Shown one piece after another: positions 44,195 through 53,524 of a DNA stretch of 64,000 bases. Location: positions 1 through 64,000 of the forward strand of contig CALOFM010000005.1 in the NCBI GenBank assembly GCA_942492625.1. The letters run 5' to 3'. How positions within the stretch are numbered: position 1 is the first letter of the stretch; the number at the start of each line of letters is the position of its first letter. Under the pieces are notes generated by a model, which ran no database searches, was not told the DNA's origin, and saw only the letters and a list, made by a program, of their open reading frames with translations. The translations under genes were made by a program, and so were the position numbers. Origin of the DNA: Thiosymbion sp942492625 (GTDB taxonomy: Bacteria > Pseudomonadota > Gammaproteobacteria > Chromatiales > Chromatiaceae).

Positions 44195-45394
44195 ATGAAC
44201 CAGGAATGCGAGCACATCGTTGTCGGCGCCGGCATCAGCGGCTTGGGCATGGCCCACCGGTCCGCTAAGCGGGGCGTCTCGACCCTGGTCCTGGAAGGGT
44301 CCAGCCGTGTAGGCGGCTGCATGAGCAGCCTGACCTTTTCCGGGTGCGGAGGTTTCTGGACCGAGGCCGGCAGTCACACCTGCTTCAACAGCTACGGCAA
44401 CCTGCTCGATATCCTGACCGACCTGGACATGATGGACCGTTTGGTCCCCAAGGGTAAGCTGCGTTACTCCCTATGGCGCGACGGTGAGCGCAAGTCTATA
44501 TTCTCGGCCCTTCACCCACTGCAGCTGGCCGTCTCGCTGCCGCGGGCATTCCTGGGCGAGAAGGCGGGCAAGAGCGTCGCGGACTTCTACGGCGCGGGAC
44601 TCGGCCGCGCCAACTACCGGGACATCTTCGGTCCGGCCTTCCGCGCGGTCATCTGCCAGGAGGCCGACGACTTCCCCGCGGACTTGCTGTTCCGCCGCAA
44701 GCCCAGACGCAAGGAAGTAGTGCGCTCCTTCACCTTTCCCGGAGGTCTGTCGGACATCCCGCAAACCATCGCCGGCCAAGCAGCATTGGAGGTCCGGACC
44801 GGGCAGCTGGCGTCGAGTGTGGCACGAGACAGCGAAGGCTTCCGGGTTACCATGGCGGACGGGACTGAGCTTTCGAGCCGCTACCTGACCCTCGCCGTAC
44901 CTCCCGACGCGGCCGCTGCCCTCCTGCCTGAGGGGCTGGACGATCTGCGCACTGCCATCGGGGGTATCGGGATCTCCCGGATCGAGACCGTCGTCCTTTG
45001 CGTGCCGGCGGGGGAACTGACCCATCTGCCGCCACTTGCAGGCCTGATCGCGGTGGACGATGACTTCTACTCCATGGTCTCGCGAGACTACCTGCCCGAC
45101 GAGCATTACCGCGGCTTCGCCTTCCACTTCCGGCACGGCGCGCTGAACGCCGACGAGCAAGTCGAGCGCATCTGCCGGGTGCTCGGGATCCGAAGCGAGC
45201 GGATCGGAGGGCTCGCGTGGGTCGCCAACCGGCTTCCGGCCTTGCGTGCCGGTCATGCGAGCCTGGTGCAAGAGATCGACGCGGCACTCACCGGCGGCCG
45301 TCTGGCCATCATCGGAAACTGGTTCCTCGGCGTCTCCATCGAGGACTGCCTCACCCGCAGCCACAAGGAATCCGAGCGCCTGTTCGCAGGCTGA
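44195..45394 (+). CDS. FAD-dependent amine oxidase/protoporphyrinogen oxidase-like protein
   Basis: 399 residues. Rossmann FAD site HIVVGAGISGLGMA at the N-terminus, then VLEGSSRVGGCM, the arginine-glycine loop that binds FAD, and a C-terminal strand GGRLAIIGNWFLGVSIEDCL that closes the FAD site. The general fold is that of HemY, phytoene desaturases and amine oxidases. FPGGLSDIPQTIAGQ is typical of PPO-like members. Substrate cannot be stated; heme synthesis is one option. Upstream gene is 19 bp away, creA 27 bp downstream, so a four-gene transcript ending with the 2OG-oxygenase-like gene is plausible. Confidence 0.8.
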   Translation: MNQECEHIVVGAGISGLGMAHRSAKRGVSTLVLEGSSRVGGCMSSLTFSGCGGFWTEAGSHTCFNSYGNLLDILTDLDMMDRLVPKGKLRYSLWRDGERKSIFSALHPLQLAVSLPRAFLGEKAGKSVADFYGAGLGRANYRDIFGPAFRAVICQEADDFPADLLFRRKPRRKEVVRSFTFPGGLSDIPQTIAGQAALEVRTGQLASSVARDSEGFRVTMADGTELSSRYLTLAVPPDAAAALLPEGLDDLRTAIGGIGISRIETVVLCVPAGELTHLPPLAGLIAVDDDFYSMVSRDYLPDEHYRGFAFHFRHGALNADEQVERICRVLGIRSERIGGLAWVANRLPALRAGHASLVQEIDAALTGGRLAIIGNWFLGVSIEDCLTRSHKESERLFAG

Positions 45395-45421
45395 TCCAAA
45401 CACAACCGGAGGAATAGTCCA

Positions 45422-45967
45422 ATGCGTGGAATCGCTTTGATCACTGCGCTTTTTTGCGTCCTGCCGACCGCGCGGGCGGAGGAGCTCGGCACCGTCAGCA
45501 CCAAGTTCAAATGGTTCGGGCCCAACGACAAGATCTTGGTGGAGGTCTTCGAAGACGAGGTGGTGAGCGGAGTCGCTTGCTACCTGAGCCGGGCCAAGAC
45601 CGGCGGGATCTCCGGAGCCGTGGGCGTAGCCGAAGACACCTCCGACGCATCCATCGACTGCCGCCAGATCGGTCCCATTCGCCTCACGGAGGACATCCGT
45701 GCAGGCAAGGCCAACGGTGAGGAAGTCTTCAAAAAACGCACCTCACTGGTCTTCAAGTCCATGCAGGTGGTGCGCTTCTACGACCCCCGGCGCAACGTCC
45801 TCATCTACCTGAGCTACAGCGACAGGATCATCGAGGGCTCGCCCAAGAACAGCATCTCGGTGGTGCCCATTCAGGCCTGGCCCGGGTCGGGCGGCCAAGC
45901 CGCTGATGGTCCCGCTGAAAAGGCGAATACCCAAGACGGAGAGGAAGCGTCGGGTGAGCAGCAATAG
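45422..45967 (+). CDS. creA: CreA family exported protein
   Basis: 181 residues. A short signal peptide (MRGIALITALFCVLPTARA) is followed by the CreA core: VSTKFKWFGPNDKILVEVFE, VVSGVACYLSRAKTGGISG, EDTSDASIDCRQIGPI, and TSLVFKSMQVVRFYDPRRNV. Conserved Cys residues (in GVACYLS and SIDCRQIG) could form a disulfide. CreA is widespread and exported, with no known activity. The ribosome site GGAGG is 9 bases before the ATG. The last about 35 residues are extra and hydrophilic, overlapping the next gene's start. Confidence 0.9.
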   Translation: MRGIALITALFCVLPTARAEELGTVSTKFKWFGPNDKILVEVFEDEVVSGVACYLSRAKTGGISGAVGVAEDTSDASIDCRQIGPIRLTEDIRAGKANGEEVFKKRTSLVFKSMQVVRFYDPRRNVLIYLSYSDRIIEGSPKNSISVVPIQAWPGSGGQAADGPAEKANTQDGEEASGEQQ

Positions 45968-46511
45968 GGGTTCGGCCCGACTATGGACCAGCACCCCGCT
46001 TTACGGCAGCAACCTGCCCGACGCCCAGAGAATCAACGGCCGCGTCCTGGACGCCTTCGGGACCCTGGGCGAAGGTGACTTCTCGCGCCGCACCCACTTC
46101 TTCGGCGGACGTTTCGAGAACCTCTACCTGGACCGCGATCGAATCCCCGAGTTGGAGCCGGTCCTGCACCGAGCCGAGGACTGCGCGCAGCAAATCCTGG
46201 GCCGGGACACCGAGCCCCTGCGCTGCGGCTTCTGGTTCAACGCCCAGGGGCCGGGGAAGTCCACCTCCGAGCACACGCACGAAGAGCTCGACGAGCTGCT
46301 CTCGGGCGTGTACTACCTCACCGTTCCCGAAAACTCGGGAGACATCGTCCTGCAGGACGGGCAGCTCATCACGCGTGTAACGCCGAAGCCGGGAATGTTC
46401 CTGTTCTTCCCCCCGAGCCTTAGCCACCGGGTGGAAACCAACCGCAGCTTAGAGCTCAGACTCTCACTCGCCTTCAATTTCGGGCCGATGCGCGAAGACG
46501 AAGCGGGCTGA
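45954..46511 (+). CDS. Putative 2OG-Fe(II) oxygenase (PF13759-like)
   Basis: Start chosen is the GTG at 45954 (VSSNRGSARLWTSTPLYGSN), which has GAGAGGAAG upstream and overlaps the creA end by 14 bases; no ATG lies closer. About 185 residues. The double-stranded beta-helix signatures match small viral/bacterial 2OG oxygenases: FWFNAQGPGKSTSEHTHEEL with LLSGVYYLTVPENSGDIVL, and MFLFFPPSLSHRVETNRSLE with LRLSLAFNFG. Metal ligands are probably H in EHTHEEL and H in LSHRVE, with an Arg in the last strand binding 2-oxoglutarate. Substrate unknown. Likely translationally coupled to creA. Confidence 0.75.
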   Translation: MSSNRGSARLWTSTPLYGSNLPDAQRINGRVLDAFGTLGEGDFSRRTHFFGGRFENLYLDRDRIPELEPVLHRAEDCAQQILGRDTEPLRCGFWFNAQGPGKSTSEHTHEELDELLSGVYYLTVPENSGDIVLQDGQLITRVTPKPGMFLFFPPSLSHRVETNRSLELRLSLAFNFGPMREDEAG

Positions 46512-46664
46512 CCCGATTCCGGGAGTGGGTTGTCGAATCCCGTTGCCTCTGCCGTTTCTAGGTTCAAAGACCCACTGGCTGTACTTGCGAGCCGGGCCGG
46601 AGAATCCGGTGCGGACTGAGCGCAGGCGGGGGATTATGAAGCTCTCGTGGCAGCGCTCCGGTGA

Positions 46665-46749
46665 TGGTGCCCGGGGCCGGACTCGAACCGGCATGACCGA
46701 AGTCGAGGGATTTTAAGTCCCTTGCGTCTACCAATTTCGCCACCCGGGC
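46665..46749 (-). tRNA. tRNA-Leu (TAA)
   Basis: On the minus strand, acceptor arms GCCCGGG and CCCGGGC pair, the anticodon loop CTTAAAA gives anticodon TAA, a long variable arm follows (class II), the T arm is CCGGTTCGAGTCCGG, and CCA is encoded. 85 bases. It reads TTA and TTG codons. Confidence 0.95.
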
Positions 46750-46880
46750 AGGTGTGGGCTCAACCTGGGATGAGACCGGTTCGTCACCGATGGCCCGGAT
46801 CGGCAAGGTATTGCCACTCGGATCCCGCGTTGGAGCCGGCTTTCGGACGACCTCGATTTCGGACGATCTCCGGGAGGGAA

Positions 46881-46954
46881 TGGAGGCTGAGGTCGGAATC
46901 GAACCGGCGTCCACGGCTTTGCAGGCCGCTGCATAACCACTCTGCCACTCAGCC
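46881..46954 (-). tRNA. tRNA-Cys (GCA)
   Basis: 74 bases on the minus strand, as usual for tRNA-Cys. Acceptor GGCTGAG pairs with CTCAGCC, anticodon loop CTGCAAA gives GCA, T arm GCCGGTTCGATTCCGAC and encoded CCA. 131 bp from tRNA-Leu; the two normally lie together, often with tRNA-Gly, which is not found here. Confidence 0.95.
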
Positions 46955-47026
46955 TAAGCGCCGGAAGTATATCGACGCGGCTGTTGTTTGTCACGCCAGG
47001 TTCACCAACCGGCCCTGCGGTGGAAA

Positions 47027-47042
47027 CCAGTAATGTTACTGG
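47027..47042. promoter_or_regulatory. Palindrome upstream of the P-type ATPase gene
   Basis: Inverted arms CCAGTAA and TTACTGG with two bases between, 133 bp before the ATPase start. It is surrounded by gene-free sequence and could be the site of a dimeric repressor for the ATPase, but nothing nearby identifies the regulator. Confidence 0.3.
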
Positions 47043-47174
47043 AATCTGTCTACAGAAACCGTGGGCTGTGTCCAGGTACGCGTCACGGGAACCTGCGCGC
47101 CGGAGGCCGGCACTGGCAATAGAAGCAAATAAGCGCGCACTGCTGTATGGCCCCAACCCAACGATGCACTACCC

Positions 47175-49871
47175 ATGAAGAGCCCAACCCCCTCGCATAG
47201 CCAATCCACCGAAGAGGTAGTGGCCGCGTTTCACACGAGCACCCGTGGGCTGACCGATGACGAGGCGCTGCGCCGGCTGGATCAATATGGCCCCAACGAA
47301 CTTCCACAAGCCGAAGGCACCACGCCCTGGGCAATCCTTGCCGCTCAGTTCAAGAACGTCCTCATCATCATCCTGCTGATCGCCACGGTGCTCTCCGCCT
47401 TCCTGGGCGAGGTGCTGGAATCAATCGTCATCGCGATCATCGTGCTCTTCGCCATCCTGCTCGGGTTCGTGCAGGAGTTCCGCGCCGAGCGTGCCATGGA
47501 GGCACTGCGGCGCATGACCGCACCGATGGCCACGGTGCTGCGGGGCGGGCACGAGCATGAGATTCCGTCGCGGGAGCTGGTTCCCGGAGACCTGATCCTG
47601 ATCGCCGCCGGCAGCCGAATTCCTGCGGACGGCAGGCTGATCGAGGCGGCGAGCCTCAAGCTCAACGAGGCGGCCCTCACCGGCGAGTCCCTCCCGGTGG
47701 AGAAGCACACGGATAACCTTCCCGATCCGGACCTCGCGGTCGGCGACCGGCGCAATCTGGTGTTTTCCGGAACCGACGTCGCCTACGGACGAGGCCGAGC
47801 CCTGATCGTCGCCACTGGAACGGACACCGAGTTCGGCGAGATCACGGGGATGCTTGGAGCGGTGAAAGAGCAGCGCACGCCGCTGCAGGAGAACCTGGAC
47901 AAGGTCGGACGTGTGCTGGCCATCGCCGCTGCGGTCATCGTGGTTCTCATCGCAGGGCTCGGCGTGCTGCGCGGCGAGCCCCTGCTGGAGATGTTCATCT
48001 TCGGCGTTGCGCTGGCGGTAGCGGTGGTGCCGGAGGCGCTGCCGGCGGTGGTCACCATCTCCCTGGCGATCGGCGTGCAACTCATGGTCAAGCGCAATGC
48101 CCTGGTGCGCCACCTGCCGACGGTAGAGACCTTGGGCAGCACCGCGGTCATCTGCTCAGACAAGACGGGAACCCTGACCCGCGACGAGATGACGGTGCGC
48201 GAGATCTGGATCGACGGGCACAGCTTCGCCGTGACCGGGAGCGGCTATGAGCCGGTCGGTGACATCGAGCACCCTGAAGGAAGCGGCGCCGTCGCGCAGA
48301 CCCTCGAGCGACTGCTGACCGGAGCGGCCCTGGCCAACGACGCCCGTCTGGAGCAGGAAGAGGGGTCCTGGAAGCTCTACGGCGACCCCACCGAGGGCGC
48401 GCTGATCGTGGCCGCCGCCAAGGCGGGCCTGGACAAGGAAGATCTGGACCAGGCCATGCCCCGCATCGGCGAGCTCCCCTTCAGCTCCGAGCGCAAACGC
48501 ATGAGCACCCTTCACCGCATCGAAGGGGGTACAGTGGCCTATGCCAAGGGCGCAGCAGAGGTCGTCCTGGATGTCTGCGACAGCTACGCCGGGACCGACG
48601 GTCCGGCACCCCTGAACGCGAAGGCGCACGCTTCCATTGAGGACGCGGCCCTGGCCATGGCCCAGAAGGCACTACGGGTGCTGGCGGTCGCCTACAAGCA
48701 GGACGCAGAGCTCCAAACAGCCGAACAGGGCATGGTCTTCCTCGGGCTGCTGGGCATGATCGATCCGCCCAGGCCCGAGGCCAAGGAGGCCATCGCCAAA
48801 TGCGAGCATGCCGGCATCAAACCGGTCATGATCACGGGCGACCACCCGGAGACCGCTCAGGCCATCGCCCGCGAGCTGGGGATACTCCAGGGTGGACGCG
48901 TGGTGATCGGCGGCGAGCTGGACGCCATGAGCGACGAGGAACTGCAGGCCAGCGTCGCCGAGATCGAGGTCTACGCCCGGGTCTCCCCCGAGCACAAATT
49001 GCGGGTGGTGGCCGCTTGGGAGAAGAGCGGACGTATCTGCGCCATGACCGGCGACGGGGTCAACGATGCCCCGGCCCTGAAGAAGGCGGACATCGGCGTA
49101 GCCATGGGCATCACGGGCACGGACGTGAGCCGCGAGGCGGCGGACATGACCCTGACCGACGACAACTTCGCCTCCATCGTCGGCGCCGTGGAGGAAGGCC
49201 GTGCCATCTTCAGCAACATCAAGAAGTACCTGATGTATCTGCTGTCTTCGAACATCGGCGAGATCGGGCTCATGGCGGTCGCCACGCTGGCCGGACTTCC
49301 GCTGCCGCTCAGCGCCGTTCAGATTCTCTACGTCAACCTGGCCACCGACGGCCTGCCTGCCCTGGCGCTGTCCTTCGACCCCCCGGAAAAAGACCTGATG
49401 GACCGGCCGCCGCGGGACCCGCGCCGCGGCATCTTCACCCGCCCCGTAGTCTTGCTCATGGTGGCGGGCGGGATCTGGTCCACCATTGTCAACGTCGGGC
49501 TCTTCACCTGGGCGCTGGAGAGCGGCCGAGAGCTTTCTCACGCCATGGCCCTCACCTTCATCTCGCTGGTGCTGATACAGTTCTTCAAGGCCTACAACTT
49601 CCGCTCGGACCGGGAATCGATTCTTCTCCAGCCCTTCACCAACAAATGGCTGAACCTGGCCGTCGCGTGGGAGCTGATGCTGCTGTGCGTCGTCCTCTAC
49701 GTGCCGGTGCTCCAGGACGCATTCGGCACCTATGACCTGCCGCCCGGCGACTGGCTGCTGGTGCTCGGCCTGGCCTTCAGCATCGTGCCCGTGCTGGAGC
49801 TGGCCAAGTGGCTGATCCGAAGGTATGTGCCGCTGCAGCAGGTGGGGGAGCTGCACCCGAACAGGAAGTAG
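47175..49871 (+). CDS. P-type cation-transporting ATPase (Ca2+-type)
   Basis: 898 residues, full length for SERCA/PMCA-like bacterial pumps. In order: N-terminal cation domain (VVAAFHTSTRGLTDDEALRR), A-domain LNEAALTGESLPVEKH, M4 AVAVVPEALPAVVTISLA, phosphorylation site CSDKTGTLTRDEM with D329, MITGDHPETA, and the hinge MTGDGVNDAPALKKADIGVA at about 624. Six C-terminal segments end the protein. PEALPA in M4 is close to the PEGLP of Ca2+ pumps; Ca2+ or Mn2+ export is most likely. No signal of partner genes. The start at 47175 (MKSPTPSHSQSTEEVVAAFH) has no strong ribosome site. Confidence 0.92.
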   Translation: MKSPTPSHSQSTEEVVAAFHTSTRGLTDDEALRRLDQYGPNELPQAEGTTPWAILAAQFKNVLIIILLIATVLSAFLGEVLESIVIAIIVLFAILLGFVQEFRAERAMEALRRMTAPMATVLRGGHEHEIPSRELVPGDLILIAAGSRIPADGRLIEAASLKLNEAALTGESLPVEKHTDNLPDPDLAVGDRRNLVFSGTDVAYGRGRALIVATGTDTEFGEITGMLGAVKEQRTPLQENLDKVGRVLAIAAAVIVVLIAGLGVLRGEPLLEMFIFGVALAVAVVPEALPAVVTISLAIGVQLMVKRNALVRHLPTVETLGSTAVICSDKTGTLTRDEMTVREIWIDGHSFAVTGSGYEPVGDIEHPEGSGAVAQTLERLLTGAALANDARLEQEEGSWKLYGDPTEGALIVAAAKAGLDKEDLDQAMPRIGELPFSSERKRMSTLHRIEGGTVAYAKGAAEVVLDVCDSYAGTDGPAPLNAKAHASIEDAALAMAQKALRVLAVAYKQDAELQTAEQGMVFLGLLGMIDPPRPEAKEAIAKCEHAGIKPVMITGDHPETAQAIARELGILQGGRVVIGGELDAMSDEELQASVAEIEVYARVSPEHKLRVVAAWEKSGRICAMTGDGVNDAPALKKADIGVAMGITGTDVSREAADMTLTDDNFASIVGAVEEGRAIFSNIKKYLMYLLSSNIGEIGLMAVATLAGLPLPLSAVQILYVNLATDGLPALALSFDPPEKDLMDRPPRDPRRGIFTRPVVLLMVAGGIWSTIVNVGLFTWALESGRELSHAMALTFISLVLIQFFKAYNFRSDRESILLQPFTNKWLNLAVAWELMLLCVVLYVPVLQDAFGTYDLPPGDWLLVLGLAFSIVPVLELAKWLIRRYVPLQQVGELHPNRK

Positions 49872-50086
49872 GCCGGCAGGTAAAAACAGGGGCGCAACAA
49901 GCCAGTAAGCTTGAATCGCGCCTGGTCCCCGTTGCGCTCGAGTGCCCGACCCTCACGCTCTTCTGTGCGATGATACGGTGATGATCCTACGGACGCCCCC
50001 GGTCATCCAGGCAAGCGCACGTCCTTAGGAGGTTCCGCACCGCCTGTTGGCCGTCCGCTGTCTGGCAGGAAACAATCAAACGGACC

Positions 50087-52294
50087 ATGGAAACCTTCAC
50101 GAATCAACCCCTGCCCATCGGCGGCATGATCCAGGAATTTCGCATCGTCCGGGTGCTCGGTGCCGGCGCCTTCGGAATCGTTTACCTGTGTGAAAATACA
50201 TTCTTGCCGGAGAAGGCGGCCATCAAGGAGTTCCTTCCCATGGACGTGGCCGGACGACTGTCGGACGGCGAAGTACGCCCCCTGTCCGAGGCATCGGAGG
50301 GGGGATTTCTGTGGGCCCGCGACCGGTTTCTTCAAGTAGCCAAGACCCCTTGGGATCTGGGTCATCCCAATCCCCACCGAAACATCGTTCGTGTCACACG
50401 ATTCTGCGAGGCAAACGGCACCGCATACATGTCTATGGCGTTCGAGCGAGGCCGCCCCCTCTCGACGCTCCTCGAGGAGCGCGACACCCTGCCCTACGCG
50501 GAGCTCAAGCAGATCATCTTCCCCCTGCTCGACGGACTGGAGCGCGTGCACGAAGCGGAGGTAGTGCACAGAGACATCAAGCCGGCCAATATCCTGATTC
50601 GCTCCGATGGGTCGCCGGTCCTGATCGACTTCGGAGCAGCGCGGCAGGCCATTGGCGGCGAGCGTTCCGTCATGTCCGCCTTTACGCCAAACTACGCAGC
50701 CTTGGAGCAGGTCCATGCGGTAGGCGAGCAAGGGCCCTGGACCGATATTTATGCCCTGGGCGCCACCTTGTACCGAGCCATATCCGGCAAGCCACCGCCA
50801 AATGTTGCCGAGCGGGCAGTCGGGGCCGCGCAGGTATCAGCCGTTCGCATTGGCCACGGAACCTATCCGGATACCTTTCTTGCGGCCATCGATGCGGCTT
50901 GCGAAGTAAAGCCCAAGAGCCGGCCCCAATCCGTGTCCGAATGGAGGCGCATGTTGGTGAAGGGGCCGGGGAAATCGGCGCCGATCCAGGCCACCACGAG
51001 AGAGCCGGCGCCGGCTTCCGAGAGCGACCAAACCATCGCCGACGACGGAGCTACCCAGCTGCCTCCGCATACAGACGCGAACCAGATCTCGAGGCCCGAC
51101 AGGGGCGAAGCCTCGACAACGGAGTCCGCGGCGGAACAGACGGGGTTCACGGTCTTCGACACCGGCGCGGATACCGGCGTCGACCTCAACGAGACCATCA
51201 TGCCCGCGCCGCCGATACACCGAGAAGCGCCCCCGGCACAGTCGAAAGAGATCTCTGAAGAATCCCCGGGGAAAAACTGGATTCCGATAGTGCTGGCGGT
51301 CATCGTCGCATCTACGGTCGGGATCTGGCTCGTGGCGGGGGAGAAGAACATTTGGATAGCGGAGAAGATAAAAACCATCGTCGCGGGTGATTCCGACTCT
51401 GTAGTCAGCACGGGGATAGGCGAGGGGACCGAGACCGGAGCCGACGCGAAACCTCCGCCGAAGATCGTTAAGCCCGGCGACCGTTTCCGCGATCCCTTTC
51501 TCGATACCGGCGCCGGTCCACCGATGGTCTGGCTCCCCCCAGGGACCTTTCAGATGGGTTCCCCGGCAAGCGAGCCCGGGCGCAATTCGGACGAGCTGCT
51601 GCACCGCGCGGAGGTCAGGGCCATGATCGCCGTCGGCGAGACCGAAGTCACCGTCGGGCAATTCGGGGAATTCGTCGAGGAGACGAGCTACCGCAGCGAG
51701 ATAGAGCGGGAAACATCCTGCCTGCGAATGGATGACGCCGGGGAGCGCATCATCCCGGATTTAGACCTGTCCTGGCGCACCCCGGGATTCGACGCCAGCA
51801 GCCACCACCCCCTGACCTGCGTCAGCTGGAACGACGCGCGCGCTTATGCGGATTGGCTCTCTGTAGAGACGGGACATGAATACCGCCTGCCAACGGAGTT
51901 GGAGTGGGAGTATGCGGCGCGGGCCGGGTCAAATGGCGGCCGCCATTGGGGAGATGACCCGAATACGGGATGCAAGCTCAGCAACACCGCAGACAGCACG
52001 GTGATCAGCGACAGCGATTCGGAAAGCCAGTTTGTAGGTCCCGTTACCGATTGCCGGGACAATTTCGTCTTCACCGCTCCCGTCGGGTTCTGGAGCCGAA
52101 CGAACTCGGGCTGCACGATATGCTGGGGAACCTGGCAGAGTGGACCTGTTCCGTCTACGACCAAGGATACGAGGGCGGCGAGGCCCGTTGTGTCGACCAA
52201 GTGGGTCTGCCCGAGAGCGGCCCGCGCGTCATCCGTGGCGGGTCCTGGCTGGATGCGCCAATGCTGGTCCGCTCTGCGGCCCGAGACGGGCGTG
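50087..52294 (+). pseudogene. Serine/threonine kinase fused to an FGE/SUMF1 domain, frameshifted and 3'-truncated
   Basis: The first about 660 codons are intact. Residues 16-290: kinase domain with LGAGAFG (25-30), K47, HRDIKPANIL (161-170, D163) and DFGAARQAIG, a full Hanks-type kinase. A Pro/Ser/Thr-rich linker, a membrane helix (NWIPIVLAVIVASTVGIWLV, about 395-415) and from about 478 an FGE-sulfatase domain (WLPPGTFQMGSP, EVTVGQFGEFVEETSY, YRLPTELEWEYAARAG). Near 52090 one base is out: the other frame gives LEPNELGLHDMLGNLAEWTC and RVIRGGSWLDAPMLVRSAAR up to about 52294. The usual end is missing, where the gene meets a convergent, also truncated gene. Membrane signalling protein; its partner may be the FHA protein nearby. 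Confidence 0.75.
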
Positions 52295-52815
52295 ATGCGC
52301 CGGTCCGCGCGCGCGCAGAGCAGACGCTTCAACGCCGCCGCCATGCTGTGCACAACCTCCTCGCTGTAACGGCCCGACGTCCACAGCCAAGGGCGACACG
52401 GACCCGGCGCGGTCATCCCATAATAGCATGGCCGGCCGAGCAAGAGGCTGGGCGCGGGATCTCTCGCGGCCAAGTGCAGCGCCAAGGGATAGCGGGGTGT
52501 CGGATCGGCGGCGACACGTTGACGCGTCTTCCAAGGCAGCCCATCCCCCTCCAGGTAGACGTTTACCGCCACCGAGGAGCGGACGTCCGAGCGGACGTAG
52601 GCGCGGTGCTTGAAGCCCCCTCCCGAAACGCTAACCGGCTCCAGACCGAGCCCGCTTGCGGTCTCGTCAGCGCGTTCCGGCGGTGATGAGCAGCCCGCGG
52701 TCACCAACAACAGCGCCACGCTGGCGGAGGAGATCCATCCGCGGTATTTGCGGGAAACGGCGCGACGGCCGATATGCGCGTCTTCTAAGGCGGCCAGCAG
52801 CCAACCCGGAGTCAT
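52295..52815 (-). pseudogene. Predicted lipoprotein alpha/beta-hydrolase, 3'-truncated
   Basis: Starting from the ATG at 52813-52815, the protein has a lipoprotein signal with lipobox VTAGC near residue 42, then VNVYLEGDGLPWKTRQRVAA, YPLALHLAARDPAPSLLLGR, PCYYGMTAPGPCRPWLWTSG and HSMAAALKRLLCARADRRIT. These match small secreted esterase-like alpha/beta-hydrolases; the family continues with a GHSGG-type nucleophile elbow, which is absent. After DRRITPV (about 52300) the sequence is antisense to the kinase-FGE gene. The catalytic Ser is lost, so the product is likely inactive. The family assignment is moderate. Confidence 0.6.
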
Positions 52816-52890
52816 TCGTCCATCACTCGGTGCACAAAACGAAACGACGGGCTGCGAACCTTCGAAAGCTGATTCTTTCTAGATAGCAAG

Positions 52891-53100
52891 CTAGCTGCTC
52901 AGAAAAACGCCATTGGCGCTCTCGTTGCCCTCTATATAGAACCGGTTATCTTCCCGTACGATGACCGCGTGATGCGACCAAACTCCCGGATCATTAAGAA
53001 CCAGGTTATTGTCTACCGCCCTGCCAATCGTCAGTCGGTCCGTTTCCAATTCGAGCTGATCCTGCAGGACATCCCCCAGATATACCCGTATATACCCCAT
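52891..53100 (-). CDS. Short FHA-domain protein
   Basis: 69 residues from the ATG at 53098-53100 (MGYIRVYLGDVLQDQLELET); a GTG three codons earlier is possible. The FHA core is visible: LTIGRAVDNNLVLNDPGVWS with the phosphothreonine-binding GR and S-H pairs (GRAVDNN, SHHAVIV), and ESANGVFLSS. FHA domains are usually 90 or more residues; here the frame ends right after the NGVF loop, so the last strands are missing. It binds phosphothreonine and would be a partner of the nearby kinase. The gene may be a fragment of a longer FHA protein. Confidence 0.65.
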   Translation of the reverse strand: MGYIRVYLGDVLQDQLELETDRLTIGRAVDNNLVLNDPGVWSHHAVIVREDNRFYIEGNESANGVFLSS

Positions 53101-53524
53101 GGCGCTCACCCATAGAGCACGGATGTTAATGGTACGCCTCGTTTTGCATGGCGGCCTGCATGATCATATAGCAACCCGGTATAGGATATTCCAAGGGTTT
53201 GCCGCAAGCCGAAGCAGCGCGCGTAGGCGCCCCGTCCGCGAGCGTCAGAATTCGCAGCCGCGGCTACCAAAGCTGGGCTGCAAACTCAGACCGAATACCC
53301 CGCCGGCCCTGGCGCACGCCGTTTACGCCCCGGGTGTGCCCGGCGCGCCGCTGGCGACAGGATGCCCCGCAGGTATGATCGCTCGTGCGGCCTGCGCCAC
53401 GAAGACCGCGCAAGGCGCCGACGGCGTCCAGATACCGCACGCGCAAGTAATTTCGTCCGGCGCCGATATTTGCTAGTATTCTACGTTTTGTCTTCGGCGC
53501 TGTGTCTAGCGAGAGAGGAAATAC
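53101..53524. other. Intergenic region between FHA and fabB genes
   Basis: 424 bases between divergent genes. No convincing protein. A possible -10 (TAGTAT) lies near 53472-53477, about 50 bp before the fabB start, without a clear -35. The fabB ribosome site GAGAGGAAA is at its end. Confidence 0.4.

Noticed and set aside
44471..45403. Minus-strand frame of 310 codons opposite the FAD oxidoreductase
   Set aside because: The plus strand has the FAD-binding motif at the right end of the gene; the minus frame is a high-GC shadow.
48672..49856. Minus-strand frame of 394 codons opposite the P-type ATPase
   Set aside because: Plus strand carries DKTGTLT and TGDGVNDAP; the antisense frame is His/Arg/Gln-rich and unlike any protein.
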